From: Diphasiastrum complanatum
Lineage: Eukaryota; Streptophyta; Lycopodiopsida; Lycopodiales; Lycopodiaceae
Assembly (NCBI GenBank): GCA_029204225.1
Contig: CM055097.1
Location: forward strand, 63,795,662-63,859,661
Direction: 5' to 3'
Length of the DNA: 64,000 nt
Shown: positions 25,557-39,316 of the stretch, piece by piece
How the letters are laid out: each line of letters begins with the position of its first letter
How positions within the stretch are numbered: position 1 is the stretch's first letter
Notes under the pieces: model-generated
The model's database searches: none
What the model was told of the DNA's origin: nothing
The model's input: the letters and a program-made list of their open reading frames with translations, nothing else
Program-made: the position numbers and the translations under genes

Positions 25557-25703
25557 CTGATTTGTCTTGGCCTTGTCTGCAGGAACAGCTACGCTTGAAC
25601 TAGCAATTGAGGGAGTTGGCACTGAAGCTTTAGCTGCAGCCCCAGCGTTACTCTTAGAAGGCACCGATTTGCCAGACCTCTCCTTGCTCGTGCATTTGCC
25701 CAT
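25557..25703 (-). CDS. Probable first coding exon of the giant gene, with N-terminal acylation signal
   Basis: The ATG at 25,703-25,701 has a good context (A at -3, G at +4) and starts MGKCTSKERSGKS. Gly2 with Lys3 and Ser6-Lys7 is the pattern of N-myristoylated proteins such as neuronal calcium sensors (MGKxxSK), and Cys4 could be palmitoylated next to it. The exon encodes 49 codons, Ala/Ser/Lys-rich with no other motif, and ends ACAAATCAG followed by GTGAATG, a clear donor in phase 0. The next convincing acceptor on this strand is at 13,456, also phase 0, so the two exons join without a frame break. The frame itself runs on for 29 codons into the intron before a stop, so an unspliced 78-residue product is the alternative. 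The joining is inferred; small exons in the intron could have been missed. Confidence 0.6.
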
Positions 25704-25712
25704 CTTTTATAT

Positions 25713-26283
25713 CTGTCAACAAAACAACGAAAACTGCAAGCACAAAACTTGATTGACAGCTAGAGCTGATTCACTGCAAGATCCAAAATAAAAGACTGCG
25801 TTTTGCAGTTCTTACCTTTTCAGCTGCAAATATATAGCTGCAACACGGTGAAGTATCTACTATTTTTTCCCTTTTTTATCTAACAAATTTATGTGATGCT
25901 TATCTTAAACTTTACAAACGCCAATAGCCAGATCAGCAATCCACAAATACATACACAAAAACACTCAGAGAGCTTCACAAGAGTCAAGTTGCGTGCATCT
26001 AAAAGGCAGCAACGACTCCAGAACTCCCGCCAGTAGCTGGATAGATGTTATGACACAAAACCTTATACACACATGTTTTACTGAATGCTACAAAACTTGC
26101 CGAGATGCACAACAGAAATAAAGGGAAATGCTAGAACATCAACCGTTCTAAAAAAACACGAACAGCTCTAGCGATCACAAGAACAAACAGATAAAACATG
26201 ACTTAGCTTAAATACGCAACGCAGATGCAAAAATTGAAAGAAGATCTTGCACCTACAACTCGTGCAATGGTTGATCTGATTAC
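25713..26283 (-). other. Probable 5'-UTR intron
   Basis: On the minus strand an acceptor (TTGTTTTGTTGACAG) ends 9 nt upstream of the MGKC start codon, and a donor (CCTGCAG followed by GTAATC) begins at 26,283. A second possible acceptor (TTTTGTGCTTGCAG) lies about 26 nt further upstream. Introns in the leader are common in plant genes. No transcript evidence is available. Confidence 0.45.
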
Positions 26284-26694
26284 CTGCAGGTTATAAAAAG
26301 GCTGCAAGAACTTCAAACGCACACAACTCATATGCTAATTAACAAGTAGAAGATTTACAGTGCAGATTCTAATAAGATTGAGCCCACTTCCTGTAATAGA
26401 GACGGAAGAGCCTGCATCCGTGGAAGAGAGTGCATCCGTGTAACAAGTTAAATGCAGTCACTGTTGATCGTCACAAAGCTTCTGGATAGGCAACTATCGA
26501 GCAGCAAGAATGATTCACAGTGTTGGGAAACAAGAGAGGGGGAGGGGGGGGGGGGGGGTGTGCAGAGACAATTCGAATGCTGGAAGAAAGTGAGAGAGAC
26601 GAGGGAGCTGGAATGAGCGAGAGAAGAGATAAGAGACGAGCGCTGCAATAGATTATGGAGAAGAAAAAAGGAGAACAGAGGCTTATGGGCACAA

Positions 26695-26749
<55 letters not shown>

Positions 26750-26780
26750 CGATAGAGTACAGATTCCCAACTACGTATGC
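26284..26780 (-). promoter_or_regulatory. Probable leader exon and core promoter area, CT-rich
   Basis: Read on the minus strand, this stretch is strongly pyrimidine-rich (CTCCTTTGTG, TTTTTTCTTCTCC, a C run at about 26,549-26,557) and begins with a (CT)n array at 26,747-26,697. Such Y-rich and CT tracts often sit just downstream of plant transcription starts. I see no strong TATA box; a weak candidate is CATATAC near 26,808. The exact transcription start cannot be fixed. Confidence 0.35.
26697..26747. repeat. (GA)n array, (CT)n on the gene strand
   Basis: About 51 bp of GA on the plus strand. On the minus strand it would be a CT tract at the start of the leader of the giant gene. Confidence 0.95.
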
Positions 26781-27649
26781 CAATGCACCGTATGTATGGG
26801 AGTATATGCATTTCTATGTACGATTTTCTAGAAGCCTTCCAATCATGATCAATCATGATATATGGAAGGGCTCACAACCAAAAAAAAAGAGACGATCAAC
26901 CCATCATCTCTCAGGTTTTACTCAAGTTTGTCTCGTCAAAAGAGTATTGAAGCTTTTGGGGTTGGAAGGCCCTAGCTTGATGGACTTCCCACCTCCAGGA
27001 GGCGACGACTCCTCTACAAGGTCGTTGTACTAGTGCATAAGGCTTGATGGAGATGGGGTGTTCCAAGATTTCATGGCCAGCGAGAATTTTTGTGAAGCGA
27101 TCTTTTTTCATTAGTGATGGTCAGCCATATAACATTCTGAAAAGATGTGCATAACACTAGGGTGGAACTTCCAAGGGGGATGTGGCCTTCCAAGATTCAA
27201 GTGTCAGTGCTTTTAACCAATAGAATATGCATGTGGATAGCCTAATGACAAGTTGCCACCTAGCATACAAACATCCTACTAGAAGGTGCAAGTGGTAAGA
27301 GTCTACATGTCATTGGTTGGCCACACTCACATTTTGCCGAAATATCCATATGCTCTGTGTCAATTTCTCATTGGCTATTCATAGGAGAGTTGTGGTGGAA
27401 GGTTTAAATTTTTAGAATGACATCAAAAATGTATTTCCAAAGGTGGCTCCAAAGTACAAAAGAAAAAACGACCACTTGGCTTGGCATTACAAACTACGAA
27501 AGAGTCAAGCACATAAAAGAATTAAGGATAGTATGGAAAACGTTTCTCTTGCACTGAACAAATCCAAATCTATTGCAAGAACATACAAGAAGGTAAGATA
27601 TTGGAAAACACGAGGGGGTTAAGACTTTGAGAGAAGTTGTTGGCTACTG
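26781..27649. other. Intergenic stretch, no gene seen
   Basis: No open frame with protein-like features. It separates the inferred promoter of the giant gene from a truncated retrotransposon. An A-run near 26,880 is the only low-complexity tract. Confidence 0.5.
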
Positions 27650-27839
27650 TGGTAAAGGGTCTAAGTCCTAATTAACTTGACCTACTCTTTAGACTTGATC
27701 TAACCTACACTAGGATAGGTTTACCATGTGGCTCCATGGTCTCACACGTGTGGGACCCACTTACGTACATTTTACAGCTCAAATTTAGCTTGATCTATTT
27801 ACAACTCTCTTTGCTAGATGAACGAATGCTTTAGAAGTG

Positions 27840-28631
27840 TCAAAAAAATCCAGCTACAAACAAGGAACTTTTGAGACTCCAATAGAGAATGATGTCCATG
27901 AAGGATCTTTCACCATCCACATTTCCACCATTGACAACTTCTTTGGTTGAAAATATGTAGATTCTACAATGTCTACTTGAGGAGCAAAACACTACCATTA
28001 TTCCTATCATTGAAGTAGGATAATTTTTGGTCCTTACATTGGAATGATCATGCACAAAGCATGTAAACACAAAGATTTCCAAATCAAGTGATGTTTCATC
28101 TTTTATGACTATTCAAACTATTGCAAAAATAGTTATCCAATGAAATTGCTTTATCAATAACAAATGTAGATTAGAAAGCATCCAATTTCATTGTCTTGTC
28201 ATACAAAGTACTAAACACCATGAATATTAAAAATAAGAAATAGGTCACTTCATGTCTATTAACACTATCTATGAACAAATCAAAGTAGCATTTCCAACGC
28301 TTTTCATCCTTGCAAGATGCACACTTGAATGGAAAGATTGCATGCAATTTGATAACTCGGTCTTTGTCATTGAGGACCTCCTTGGAACTCTCATATTTTG
28401 AGGCTGATCCTCAAGATCTTCCTCTCTTTGATGCTCAATGCTAGCAAGATCACATTTTGACAAGATCTCCACTTGAGTGATCTTCTCCTTCGCCAAGTTC
28501 TCATTCTCAAAAGCAATATTAGCTTCCAATTTAAACAATCTTCCATGTTTAAATCCCTTTGCAATGCAAATATCATTCTTCAAAATGGAACAAACTCCAT
28601 GTTTGAAGTGGACATCCAAACCACTTTTCAA
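27840..28631 (-). pseudogene. Rearranged pol region with unfamiliar sequence (family B, older copy)
   Basis: A frame at 28,631-28,269 keeps a Gag-prepol start (GRLFKLEAN), then jumps to the copia linker motif (MRVPRRSS). A second frame at 28,082-27,840 holds CFVHDHSNVRTKNYP and FSTKEVVNGGNV, the segment that in the younger copy lies before the linker. Integrase DDE motifs and the RT YxDD motif are absent. The end (SFMDIILYWSLKSSLFVAGF) matches the end of the younger element. Either host sequence was captured or pol was scrambled. Confidence 0.65.
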
Positions 28632-28810
28632 AAGTTGATCAACATATTCTTGGTGATTGATGATTCAAAAAGAACATTTTTTAGATCCATACTTTTTGGG
28701 ATTCTAGATACAAAGAGATGGTACCAACACCATCTACCCTACACTCTTCATCACTTGCAGTAAAGACAAACTTGTTAGCATCATTGAATGAGTGTAAAGT
28801 TGAGAAAAAG

Positions 28811-29560
28811 TCAATTTTCACAACTCATGTGGGAGCTAGCCCCACTATCAATCCACCAAGTGTCTCTTGAATTGCTATTGCTTGTTGGTGAGGATGTAGT
28901 TGCCATCAAGAACAGATCTCCTTCATCCTCCTCTTCCTCATGTGCAAGGTTTCCTTTTTTGTCCTCCTCCTCTTGTGCTCTTTGCCTCTTGTAGCATTCG
29001 GATGCATAATGCCCCTTCTTTCCACAAAAGAAGCATTTCTGGCTTGACTTGTCCTTTGCCTTTGAACTTGATGCCTGATCTTCCTCCTTGGCCTCCTTTG
29101 CTTGATCCTTCTTATATCCCTTTGTCTTTTTCTTGTCTTTGAATGAGAAATTTGCCTTCTTATCTCCATCTTGCAATGATAAGGAACTCATCCTAGATTT
29201 TGCATGGAGCATCCTACACCCTTCAGCCACTAGCACACTATGGAGCTTATGAATTGATGGCAAAGTGTCTTGGATGGCAAAACTTTGAACCGAATTGGAA
29301 AATTCATCTCCTAAGCCATTGAGAATCACTTGTACAAGCTCATCATCTAGAACTTGCTCTCCAATAGAAACCAATTCTTTGCACTTTCATCACTTTTCCT
29401 CATACTCTGTAAGATTTGGTTTCTTAGCATAAGTACTCTTGAAGGGTTGTTGGATTCATATATAGCTTTAAAAGAATCCCAAGCTTCCTTGGTCGATGTG
29501 CAAGAGGCTACCTCCTTCAAGAGGTCATCACTAACATTCATTTTGATGCTATGTTCTTCT
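28811..29560 (-). pseudogene. Copia Gag and start of protease (family B, older copy)
   Basis: The region reads as Gag with a frameshift near 29,350-29,400. The upstream part (MNVSDDLLKEVASCTSTKEA, down to 29,347) is followed in another frame by VQVILNGLGDEFSNSVQ. A CCHC zinc knuckle (CFFCGKKGHYASEC) follows near 29,000-29,040, then the aspartic protease start WWIDSGASSHM near 28,835. Gag packages the element RNA; the DSG is the protease active site. The frame stops just after the protease start, so no full protease could be made. Confidence 0.85.
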
Positions 29561-29953
29561 TGTATCTAGCCAATTCTTGTCCTCCAAGAGGCTCATCCTC
29601 TTCTTCTAAGACAATATCAAAGAATTCTTTGAGCATTAAGACAAAGTCAAATCCAATCAATGACATACTAACATTGATGCTTTCTGAGAGATCTAGCATC
29701 AAAAAACTTATCAAGACCTATTACTATGAATTTTTATGGATCTTAGCAAAAACGGAAATTATTTTTGGGTGAAGACCTGTCCATGTGTGAACAGTACGAA
29801 ATTAGGCCCTAATCAAGTTTGATCCACAAATTTCCATCCAGTCATCCGATTTCTACTTGGCCCTCCAATACTAGCCTTTTAGATTTAAAAATTTGCTATT
29901 TTGGAATTGTACACAAGATTAATGATTAACTCATGTACCTCGATCTGATATCA

Positions 29954-30475
29954 TGTGAAATTATAGTACTTTGGACATTGAATGAGTGCATTCAATGCCT
30001 CTCAAGAGTGATTGATTGATTGATCATAAAAACAATACAAACTAGACACTAGATTTTGAGATCTAGATCAACAACTTAGCATCTATCAATCAAGAGCAAT
30101 TTTTAATCATTAATCAAACACAAAACAGCCCACACGCATGTGTTGAACAGTACATAGTACGGCTTGTAGATTGAAAACATAGTACAAATGACTTTGATCT
30201 TGCTTGGATCCAAAGAAACAAGTACATAGAGTAGAACTTGAGTCTTGCCAATGAGCTCTCAAAAATAATCTCAGTGCTCACTATGGAGAGTCTCCTACAT
30301 AGAAACGCCTCTTCCTTTGTAAAGTTAGGTAAATTTCATGTAAACTTGGCTTTCTTGACTTGATTTCCCAACCTAGCCACATTCCTAGAGTCATGCCAAG
30401 TAGGTGGCTAGTTGGTCAATCTCCATCACAAATCTAGGATGGTCCTATAAAGTAGGAATCACTACCAAACTGACT
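29954..30475 (-). repeat. Partial 5' LTR of the older family B element
   Basis: Begins (plus view) tgtgaaattatagtac beside the primer-binding site and aligns with the young 701-bp LTR through the tctcactatggagag-like and cctataaagtagg words. It ends near accaaactgact, where the young LTR continues for ~180 bp more. Confidence 0.8.
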
Positions 30476-30744
30476 TATTTACATGATTTTTGGGTATTGA
30501 TTTATGTAGAGTATGTGGGAGAAGATGATGTGGATGGACTTTTGGGATTCACACGAGTATGAATACTTTGATACCTGGTTTTATATGATTAGATAGATGC
30601 AACTACCTATTAGTTTTACAATTGTATAAAATGTTTTACAAATTCGTTATCATGCTAACGATACTATTAGATGATTGCGTATTTTCTCTTTCTACAATCC
30701 AAACATTTGTCGTCTGTCAGGAATTTTGTGTAAAAATGCAGTGT

Positions 30745-31850
<1,106 letters not shown>

Positions 31851-33133
31851 AATATGAAAACTAATAATACAATATTGAGATGACCAAATCTATTGCACAA
31901 ACATTCGATGCTAGTTTCGTATATCTTTACTGGTCTAATGGATTTGATTGCATGTATCTTTATTCTCATGCTCAGATTATTATGCACTACGTTCCATATG
32001 TGATCGGCTCATACATTAGCTGATTAGCTCTTTCTCTAATTCTATACATGTATAGATAGAGAGCACAAGTGCTTGGAGATTTATACTCCATTCCTCTTTC
32101 CCATCTTCGCGTTTCCATCAATGATAAGCCTTGGGAGGACGTAGAGCCTAGACTGACTTAGCAAAAACCTTACGTCTCTTCAATTAGAATCATCTAAACC
32201 TGTTGCCTAAGAATTACGCTTAACGACTTTACGTTTGAGAGTGAGACTATTTGGTTGATTTGAGACTTGCATATCCTTCTTTTATGCATATTTGGTTCCA
32301 TAGAAATGCTTTGGTTTTTTCAAGAGACTGTTGTCTAGCTTGAGTTTTCTCGTGAAACCCGACTCATGAATAGACAAAGCTTTGTTAGTAGTAGTGGCTC
32401 TTAATTTGAACCTCTCTCAAGGTTGCTTCTTGTACATTTATATCAAGTTTATAGTCAAAGTACCTAGTTTTGAAAAAAAGAATTTTGTGTTCCAATTACA
32501 CATACATTCATAAGAGAAAGCTATACCATCATCAACAATATTCTTGTTTAAGTGTATGCTTCTATGTATTGAAATAGATTTTAGGTATTTTGAAATTCTT
32601 TTTCTACAAGTTTATTTCTAGGGAAGAGCTTGCAAGTGTATGCTATTTGAATTCCATGCAAAAATGGACTCTACTACTTTAGTAGTACCATATTGTTATA
32701 TATACATATTCTTTTATGGTGCACATTGTTATTTGAAAACGATGTCAGCGATTGGTTAAAGGACTAGTGGGACCATTGGAATCAAAGGACGATAAGAGTT
32801 GTAGCCAATCCATTGCAAGTTCATAGCTTGCTGACTCTAATCTAGAATATTATGCTATTATGCACATAGTTTTCTTTATATCATGATGCATTTTTTCTTC
32901 ATGTGATTTCTTATCTTGGTATCATTGTTCAATGCTAATGTAACTAAGACACATAATTTTAAGCTTATTACAATATCCAAATATAATTAATAGCTTGTGG
33001 CGTGGTATGATTTTTCAAAATACTCCCAAGAAAATTCTACTCAATCAAACATGGACTTACAAGTAGAAGAAATATTCTTCGAAAATTGATTGATGTATAA
33101 ATTTAATTCCACTTGGTTAATCTCATTAGAAAC

Positions 33134-33305
<172 letters not shown>

Positions 33306-35758
33306 ACATGTGCTTTGGTGTGTTTAATCTTCTAGCAAAAGTGGGAGTAAGATGTGGTCCACATAAAACAGGTAATTCAATATACACATTTGTGCTAGAT
33401 GTTACAATGCAACAACCAATATTTGCCTTTTTAAAGCCAGCTAGCTGTGTATGATTAAATAGTTTAAGACCCAAGCCTTTCATGAAAAAGAGGATGTCAA
33501 TATCTTGAATGAGATAGTGGGGCCCATATTCATTGTTTTGCATATATTGTTTTGACGTGAACACCCAAGTTTTCGTGGTCTTGTTGTCTTCTAGAGTAAT
33601 AGTCATGGCATAAACACAACTCATTCACATAGGGGATAAGTTTGATCTCTAGTCCATGAAGCTTTAGGAAGCTCATCATGTTGAATATTAAAGTGATATG
33701 AGTACATGTGATGTCAAGGGCATCCGAGATATCCCCCTTGTTTATTTTTATCTTTCAGAATTTCCACAATATTCTAATTGTATGATTCAAATAAATTATG
33801 CTAAATAGAATGTTTTTTTTTACAAAAACAACAATATTAGGATCATGAAGGAGCCTAATTCTTATGAAAATTGCCTCCAGGTTTACTCCTTTAATCAACA
33901 TGGGTACCAACTTTTAGAAATTAATGTTAGTTTAGTACGCTATGAGAAGCTTGTGGTGGACTTGGTAAAGGATATGCAAATGATACCAAAAGTTAGAAAA
34001 GGGTAAACATACAACTATTTCTTTATGCTGTAACATTCCTTTAAAAATTGTAGAGCTTCCTTTCTATCTTGAAAAGAGAAATTTCTAGCTTCTCGTGGAT
34101 GTCTAAAGTGATGGAGAGAAAAGGTAACCATTCACACCTTTGTCATACATTCTTTAAAATGCATATTCATATGGAGCTCACTGCCAAACTTTGTTTCACA
34201 TCAACATATTCAAATTCATACGTTGTTGTACAAACGATGACTCAATATTGCAAATGGGCAAAACTCTTTCACAAGGGCTTGTATGTCAAAGCTTTACAAG
34301 AGTAAACATGGAAAAATGTGTTGCAGTTAAACTTTAGAATGATGTTCATTAAAGATTATTGAGTTGAAGTTGGTTCACATCCTCTATGCAAAACTCACAT
34401 GGTTTATTCTCATTATATAAACTTGTCAAACTTTTTCCTAGTAACGTCACAAAATTATCAATGCTCACTTTATTCAACAATGATGCAATACCCAAAGATT
34501 TCAGTCAACAATAAAGTTATAAGTACAACATTCTTGTTCATTGTAGGACATTATATAGTCCTCAAGTAAAAGTGTTTTTGACAGATAAAAAATAGTGGAG
34601 TACTATTCTATCATAAACATATGACCCCAATATATAAGGACCAAATAGTTCAATTAAGAGTGTAAAACTATGAAGTTTAGCCCCAAACAATACTAGCACA
34701 CCACACAAGAAGGCCCTTAATTATAATATTTATACAAAATTTCATAAAACTTTTACGTTGTAGAGCAACAAAAGGATGCATTAAATGATCTATAGGAGAG
34801 TTGTCATCACCAAGTAGAATACAATTCCTTTTTTTTTTTGTGGAGTTTATTAAAACTTCAAATACAAAAGTTTGACTTCAAATTTAGGCATTGAAGTTTG
34901 AGTATGATCACTCCGCTCTATAAACCATAATATGAAATTTCCAAACTGTTCAAATATTATTTTGCTCAAAACAACATATGAGAAACAAAAAACTAAAACA
35001 AGAATCTAAAGAGAATATGCTACTTACAAGTTTTGCTCAGTTTCATGAATTTCCCTAATTATGATGCCATGACCATTCCTTGGTACCATGAAATGCCCTG
35101 ATTATGATGCCATGATCGTAATCATGATATTTTCAGCATTATGGGACATGGAATGAAATCTATGTTAGTGCCAACTTAAAGTTAAAATTCATCCTAATTG
35201 AGGGATATGCCATGGAATGATTGGACTTACAAGATCTAAACTTTCACAAAAATAAATCTCAAAGACCAAAATTTGTGTGGTAGTCTTTTTTTCACTTAGA
35301 ATCATCTCAATTCTCTAAAACTTTGGAGTTAGGCTTTTAACATTACAAGGAACAATAAAACAATTTGTTTGAACAAAAAACAAGACTAAAGAGAGATAAT
35401 CGTTAATGTCCAAAAAATGGATTAGCCTTTAAGCATCGATGAAATGATGAAAGAGTGAAGGGAATTTGTGTTTTGAGAAAAATAAAGAGCCCTTATTGAT
35501 GTAGAAAACAAGATTCGATGTGCCAAATAAGGTATATGAAGCCGAGAAGCATGTAATGATGCACATTACGTAGTAAATTTATAGTAAGATAGACAAAGAG
35601 TTATTTACATAAATTCCATGAGATATGCACTCAAGAGAAAAACCATTCCATGAGATACATGGGAAAATAAACGACTCATCCAAAACCCTCTTAATAATTG
35701 AGCTCACAAAACCCTAGAAAAATACAGAACACAACAAAAATCGTCTCCACCAAATCCT

Positions 35759-35760
<2 letters not shown>

Positions 35761-35792
<32 letters not shown>
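35761..35792. repeat. (AT)n microsatellite
   Basis: 16 uninterrupted AT units. Confidence 0.97.
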
Positions 35793-35794
<2 letters not shown>

Positions 35795-35990
35795 ATTGTA
35801 CACAAACAACAAGCAAATATGGGGCCCATCTTCATGCCCAATTGGGGCTCGTATCGGCTTTCTTTTGGATGTACTTCAAGTTTCAATATTTCTTTAGTTT
35901 TTTAATTTCAAATCAAAAGAGTGCAACTATTAAGAACTTAGGATCCCAACTCAGTGTTAGAGGAAGTTCCCTATTCAAAAAAAATTTGTG

Positions 35991-35991
<1 letters not shown>

Positions 35992-36022
<31 letters not shown>
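35992..36022. repeat. (CA)n microsatellite
   Basis: About 15 uninterrupted CA units, 200 bp from the AT array. Confidence 0.97.
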
Positions 36023-36024
<2 letters not shown>

Positions 36025-37484
36025 TCAAAGTTGCTTGCAGAATTGAAAAATGTAGGGCCTTAAATTGACGCTAAAATAGAGCACAAATTATGTTGTATCA
36101 TGAGTTTTTTCCTTTGTTTATTTCAAACATGATCTAGTATTGAACAATGATGATAAACAAGAAGCTCAATCTAGGGCCTTAGCAAACTAAATTAAGCTTG
36201 TTGTTTGTCACCCTTGTTTAATAGCTGAGTCTGTCCTCCTGTAGCCAAATAATAAAAACCCAACAAGCACACCAGATGGTCCCCAGTCAATGATTGAATA
36301 GGGCCCCATCATGTGTTTTTTCTTGGTGCTCATCAATGAAATTAAAGTCCTCTTTCAAATGTGATAAAGGTTGCAACATGAAAACAAATGACAATCTTGT
36401 ATGCATCATATCAACATGAGGTGGGCCAAAATTTTACTATTTTTGGTGGCATTAGCTTAAAAATAAAAGAGATATTTACTTTTGTTATGTCCATGGATTG
36501 GAACATAACGAATATACCAAAATGCAAATACTAGGTGAGAGATAGAACATTAGATGAATCAATGACTTGTGTTCGCATGAGTGCTAAGAAAGCAAGGATG
36601 GGCATCCTCAAGAAATATATGAATTACCATGCAAGATGGTCGAAGGCTCACGTAAAGCTAAAGTTGGTCCTCCAATCACCTTCAAAGGAGAAATATATGT
36701 GCATGTCGTGGAATATTTTTCTCTCTCAAATGGACCACTACTTTCATCTATCGAGCACTTTTGTGAATGTAGCTCTAGCATATTTTGAGGGCTACGTAGC
36801 ACACCGGTTCACACTAGTATAGAGATGTCACCAGAAAATATTAAAGAGGACTTAAAATGTGTGCTAGGTGACTATGATATGAAATTGTACATAAATAAAT
36901 TAGGTGTAAGGGCCGTGGCATCCTGCGTGCGTAAGCCCATAGCCCACCAATGAGCACATGTAAATATTGTTTTATGGAACAAAATAGACTTGGGCTTTGT
37001 ACAAGCCCAAAGTCTAAGTTGATTAAGTTTTGTTTAAGTTCTAAGTAGTAGTCAAAGTCAAAGTGGTGGTAGGTGGAGTGTGCTTCTTTGTGCTCCTTAA
37101 ATTTAGATGTGTTTCTTTTGAAGGGTTAGGATTCCAATCCTCCCTTCCATGAAGTAGCCAATAGAAGCAAAGGGGCAAGGGTTTCCACTGTTGAGCACTG
37201 TTATGCTAATTTTTCAGGTCATTTTTCTGCTAATAGTTTAAGTGATGCGATTTCAAATTTTTGAGTTGCCGACTCTACCTGTGTGATAGACTAGAGCAAT
37301 CTTGGATGGAGATTGGCCATCCCTTTCTATTAGTCAAAATAAATTTGAGTACATCAAAATTGTGCTCGACTTTGTAGGCTTTTTACTTTTGGGCCCATCC
37401 TAAGGCCATGAAACTTTTGACTAGCCACATTTAGGTCGATTGGGACCTATTTCTATATGGATCGGCATTTTTCATTCAGTCTTA

Positions 37485-38680
37485 CAAAATTGGCATATAT
37501 CACGTATTTTTTGACGATTCTTGAGACCGTTACAAAAGTCTAATGTGTCGGAAAGAGGTGTATAGAAAGATAGGTCAAAATTTGGAAAAAAAAAAAAAAT
37601 GAACTCGAAAGAAAATAATTTGAGCATCTAGAAAGAAAACTTTTCATGCGTGGTGGAATAAACTATCTTCCTCTTTCTCTATGCATGACTACGCCTATCA
37701 ATTTCAAACAAAACAATAGTGATAGAAATCATGTTTGATCTTATAATAACTAACTTTGAAATCATCGGTACTACTGTAATGATTACGTAGCCAAACAATA
37801 AAGCATTTGATTATCAAACAAATAATTTGTCGCAAAATACTAGACAAATAATTAGTCGCGAATCACTAGACAAATAATTAGTGCGAAGAACTACAGAAAC
37901 ACATACAATCTGAGACGAAGTTGAACACAATAAAAGATAGTATTGATTCAGTATGAAACGAAACCAAAGTAAATGAGTACAATAAGTTGCGGATCGAAGC
38001 CGCGTACTCTATGATATCTCGTCTGTTTGTGTGAACAAGGCTGAACGCTAACCAGTTCCGCTCGCACATGCAAGCAGAACATTCATGCATTAATTGGCAA
38101 CAACTCGAGTGAGTACCGTGGCTAAAATGAAAGTATGAATTAAGTGCAATGCTGATAAGCAGTAGCGCAATAACAATCTCTAAAACAACTCTAAGAAGTG
38201 AGCTAGAATGCTCAAGAGTGTTCAAGCTCGCAAGCTTGAGAGAGAGAGAGAGCTAACTATTCAAAACTTGCTGATCTGATCATTAATCATGTATGAATAT
38301 GAACAACTATATATACTAAGCAATTAGGTTATGAAATACAATCGCCAGTTGGCTGGTGTCCGCTGGCATTCATCCAGTTCCTTCTCAGTGATTGTTGATA
38401 AGCGGTGAAAATTGGCCGTAAACTGTCTGTTGTCTACATAAATGAACCAAAACTGTCATTCTGTAGAAATGAACTAAAACTGCCACAAGCGAAGGTGTCG
38501 CAAAAAGACGACAGTGTCGGCATTTTGCGAAAAATCCAACAATGCTAAATCTCATTTAGGGTTGCCCCACACTTTGCCAGAGTCATTTCCTTAACATTTG
38601 AGGCACTTTAGAAAAAGCAAAAAAATGCGACTCTACCTATTTACTCGCAATTCTCGATAGACGAAAAATGCAAAAAAGAT
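37485..38680 (-). repeat. LTR-like arm 2 (inverted partner of 30,745-31,850)
   Basis: The reverse complement aligns with arm 1, including the tatatatag box (about 38,309-38,320) and the following GA/CT tract (38,238-38,252). It has an extra ~120-bp segment near 38,010-38,130 absent from arm 1. The two arms are clearly diverged, so they are not a recent palindrome. Confidence 0.7.
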
Positions 38681-38784
38681 GATGTTGTTGTCAAACTTTG
38701 TGTATTTTTGCAAGCTGTGTAAAAACACATGTAAATCTACAGATTATATAAAAACACGGGAAAATCCGCGAAACTGGATAAACA

Positions 38785-39281
38785 ATGGATGAAGATTCAG
38801 AGGATGATGATGTTGCAGATCAGCAACTACAGTATGATGGAAATGATCAACTTCCTCTATTACCCAGAAGATCATCAAGGACTAGCAGACCACCTGTTAG
38901 GTATATCAATGAGTCTACAGCCTATCTTGTTCAGGAACCGACGTCTGTAGAAGAAAGTTTTAAGTTCCCTCTACTAACAAAGTTATTGTAAGTAGAGATG
39001 TGATCTTCAATGAAGATCAAAAGATCAAATTGGATGGGGTCAAGATCAAGTCACTCTATGGAGGATCTTCTATTATCAATTTTGATGCCAATCAAGATGT
39101 GGAGGGGTCGAGGCTTGAGGAGGAGAATTTTCAAGCTATTACACCAAGAAGATCTATGAGGGAGAGGTCCAAACCAAGGAGTCTCACATATGTGGAGGAT
39201 GACAATCAAGTGGAGGATGGCACCTCATATCATGCATTTTTCATCTCTCATGATGAGCCAAGCTGTTACATACCTATGTAA
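38785..39281 (+). pseudogene. Copia integrase-to-RT linker fragments (two pieces)
   Basis: The first frame (38,785-38,991) has an acidic start and LPRRSSRTSRPPVRY. The second (39,000-39,281) has SRLEEENFQAITPRRSMRER and a SLTYVEDD tail. Both are the typical proline-arginine-serine linker between copia integrase and reverse transcriptase. They are remnants, perhaps of two elements, or of one with a frameshift near 38,990. Confidence 0.75.
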
Positions 39282-39316
39282 CCTGTAGTACCTCAGACCC
39301 CTACTGGTCCATTTAG

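Larger units (their letters stand above)
27650..30475 (-). mobile_element. Truncated, decayed copia retrotransposon, family B
   Basis: This is an older copy of the element at 55,747-59,898. It has a partial 5' LTR (30,475-29,954), a mutated primer-binding site at 29,953-29,942 (TGATATCAGATC against the usual TGGTATCAGAGC), gag-protease sequence, unfamiliar sequence, and a scrap of 3' LTR at about 27,668-27,776. The outer ends of both LTRs are missing, so the insertion ends and target duplication cannot be read. Frames are broken in several places. Confidence 0.85.

Noticed and set aside
26448-26783. Minus-strand frames MAYVVGNLYS... with Ser-Leu runs
   Set aside because: Cover the CT array and pyrimidine-rich leader; low complexity, better explained as untranslated leader.
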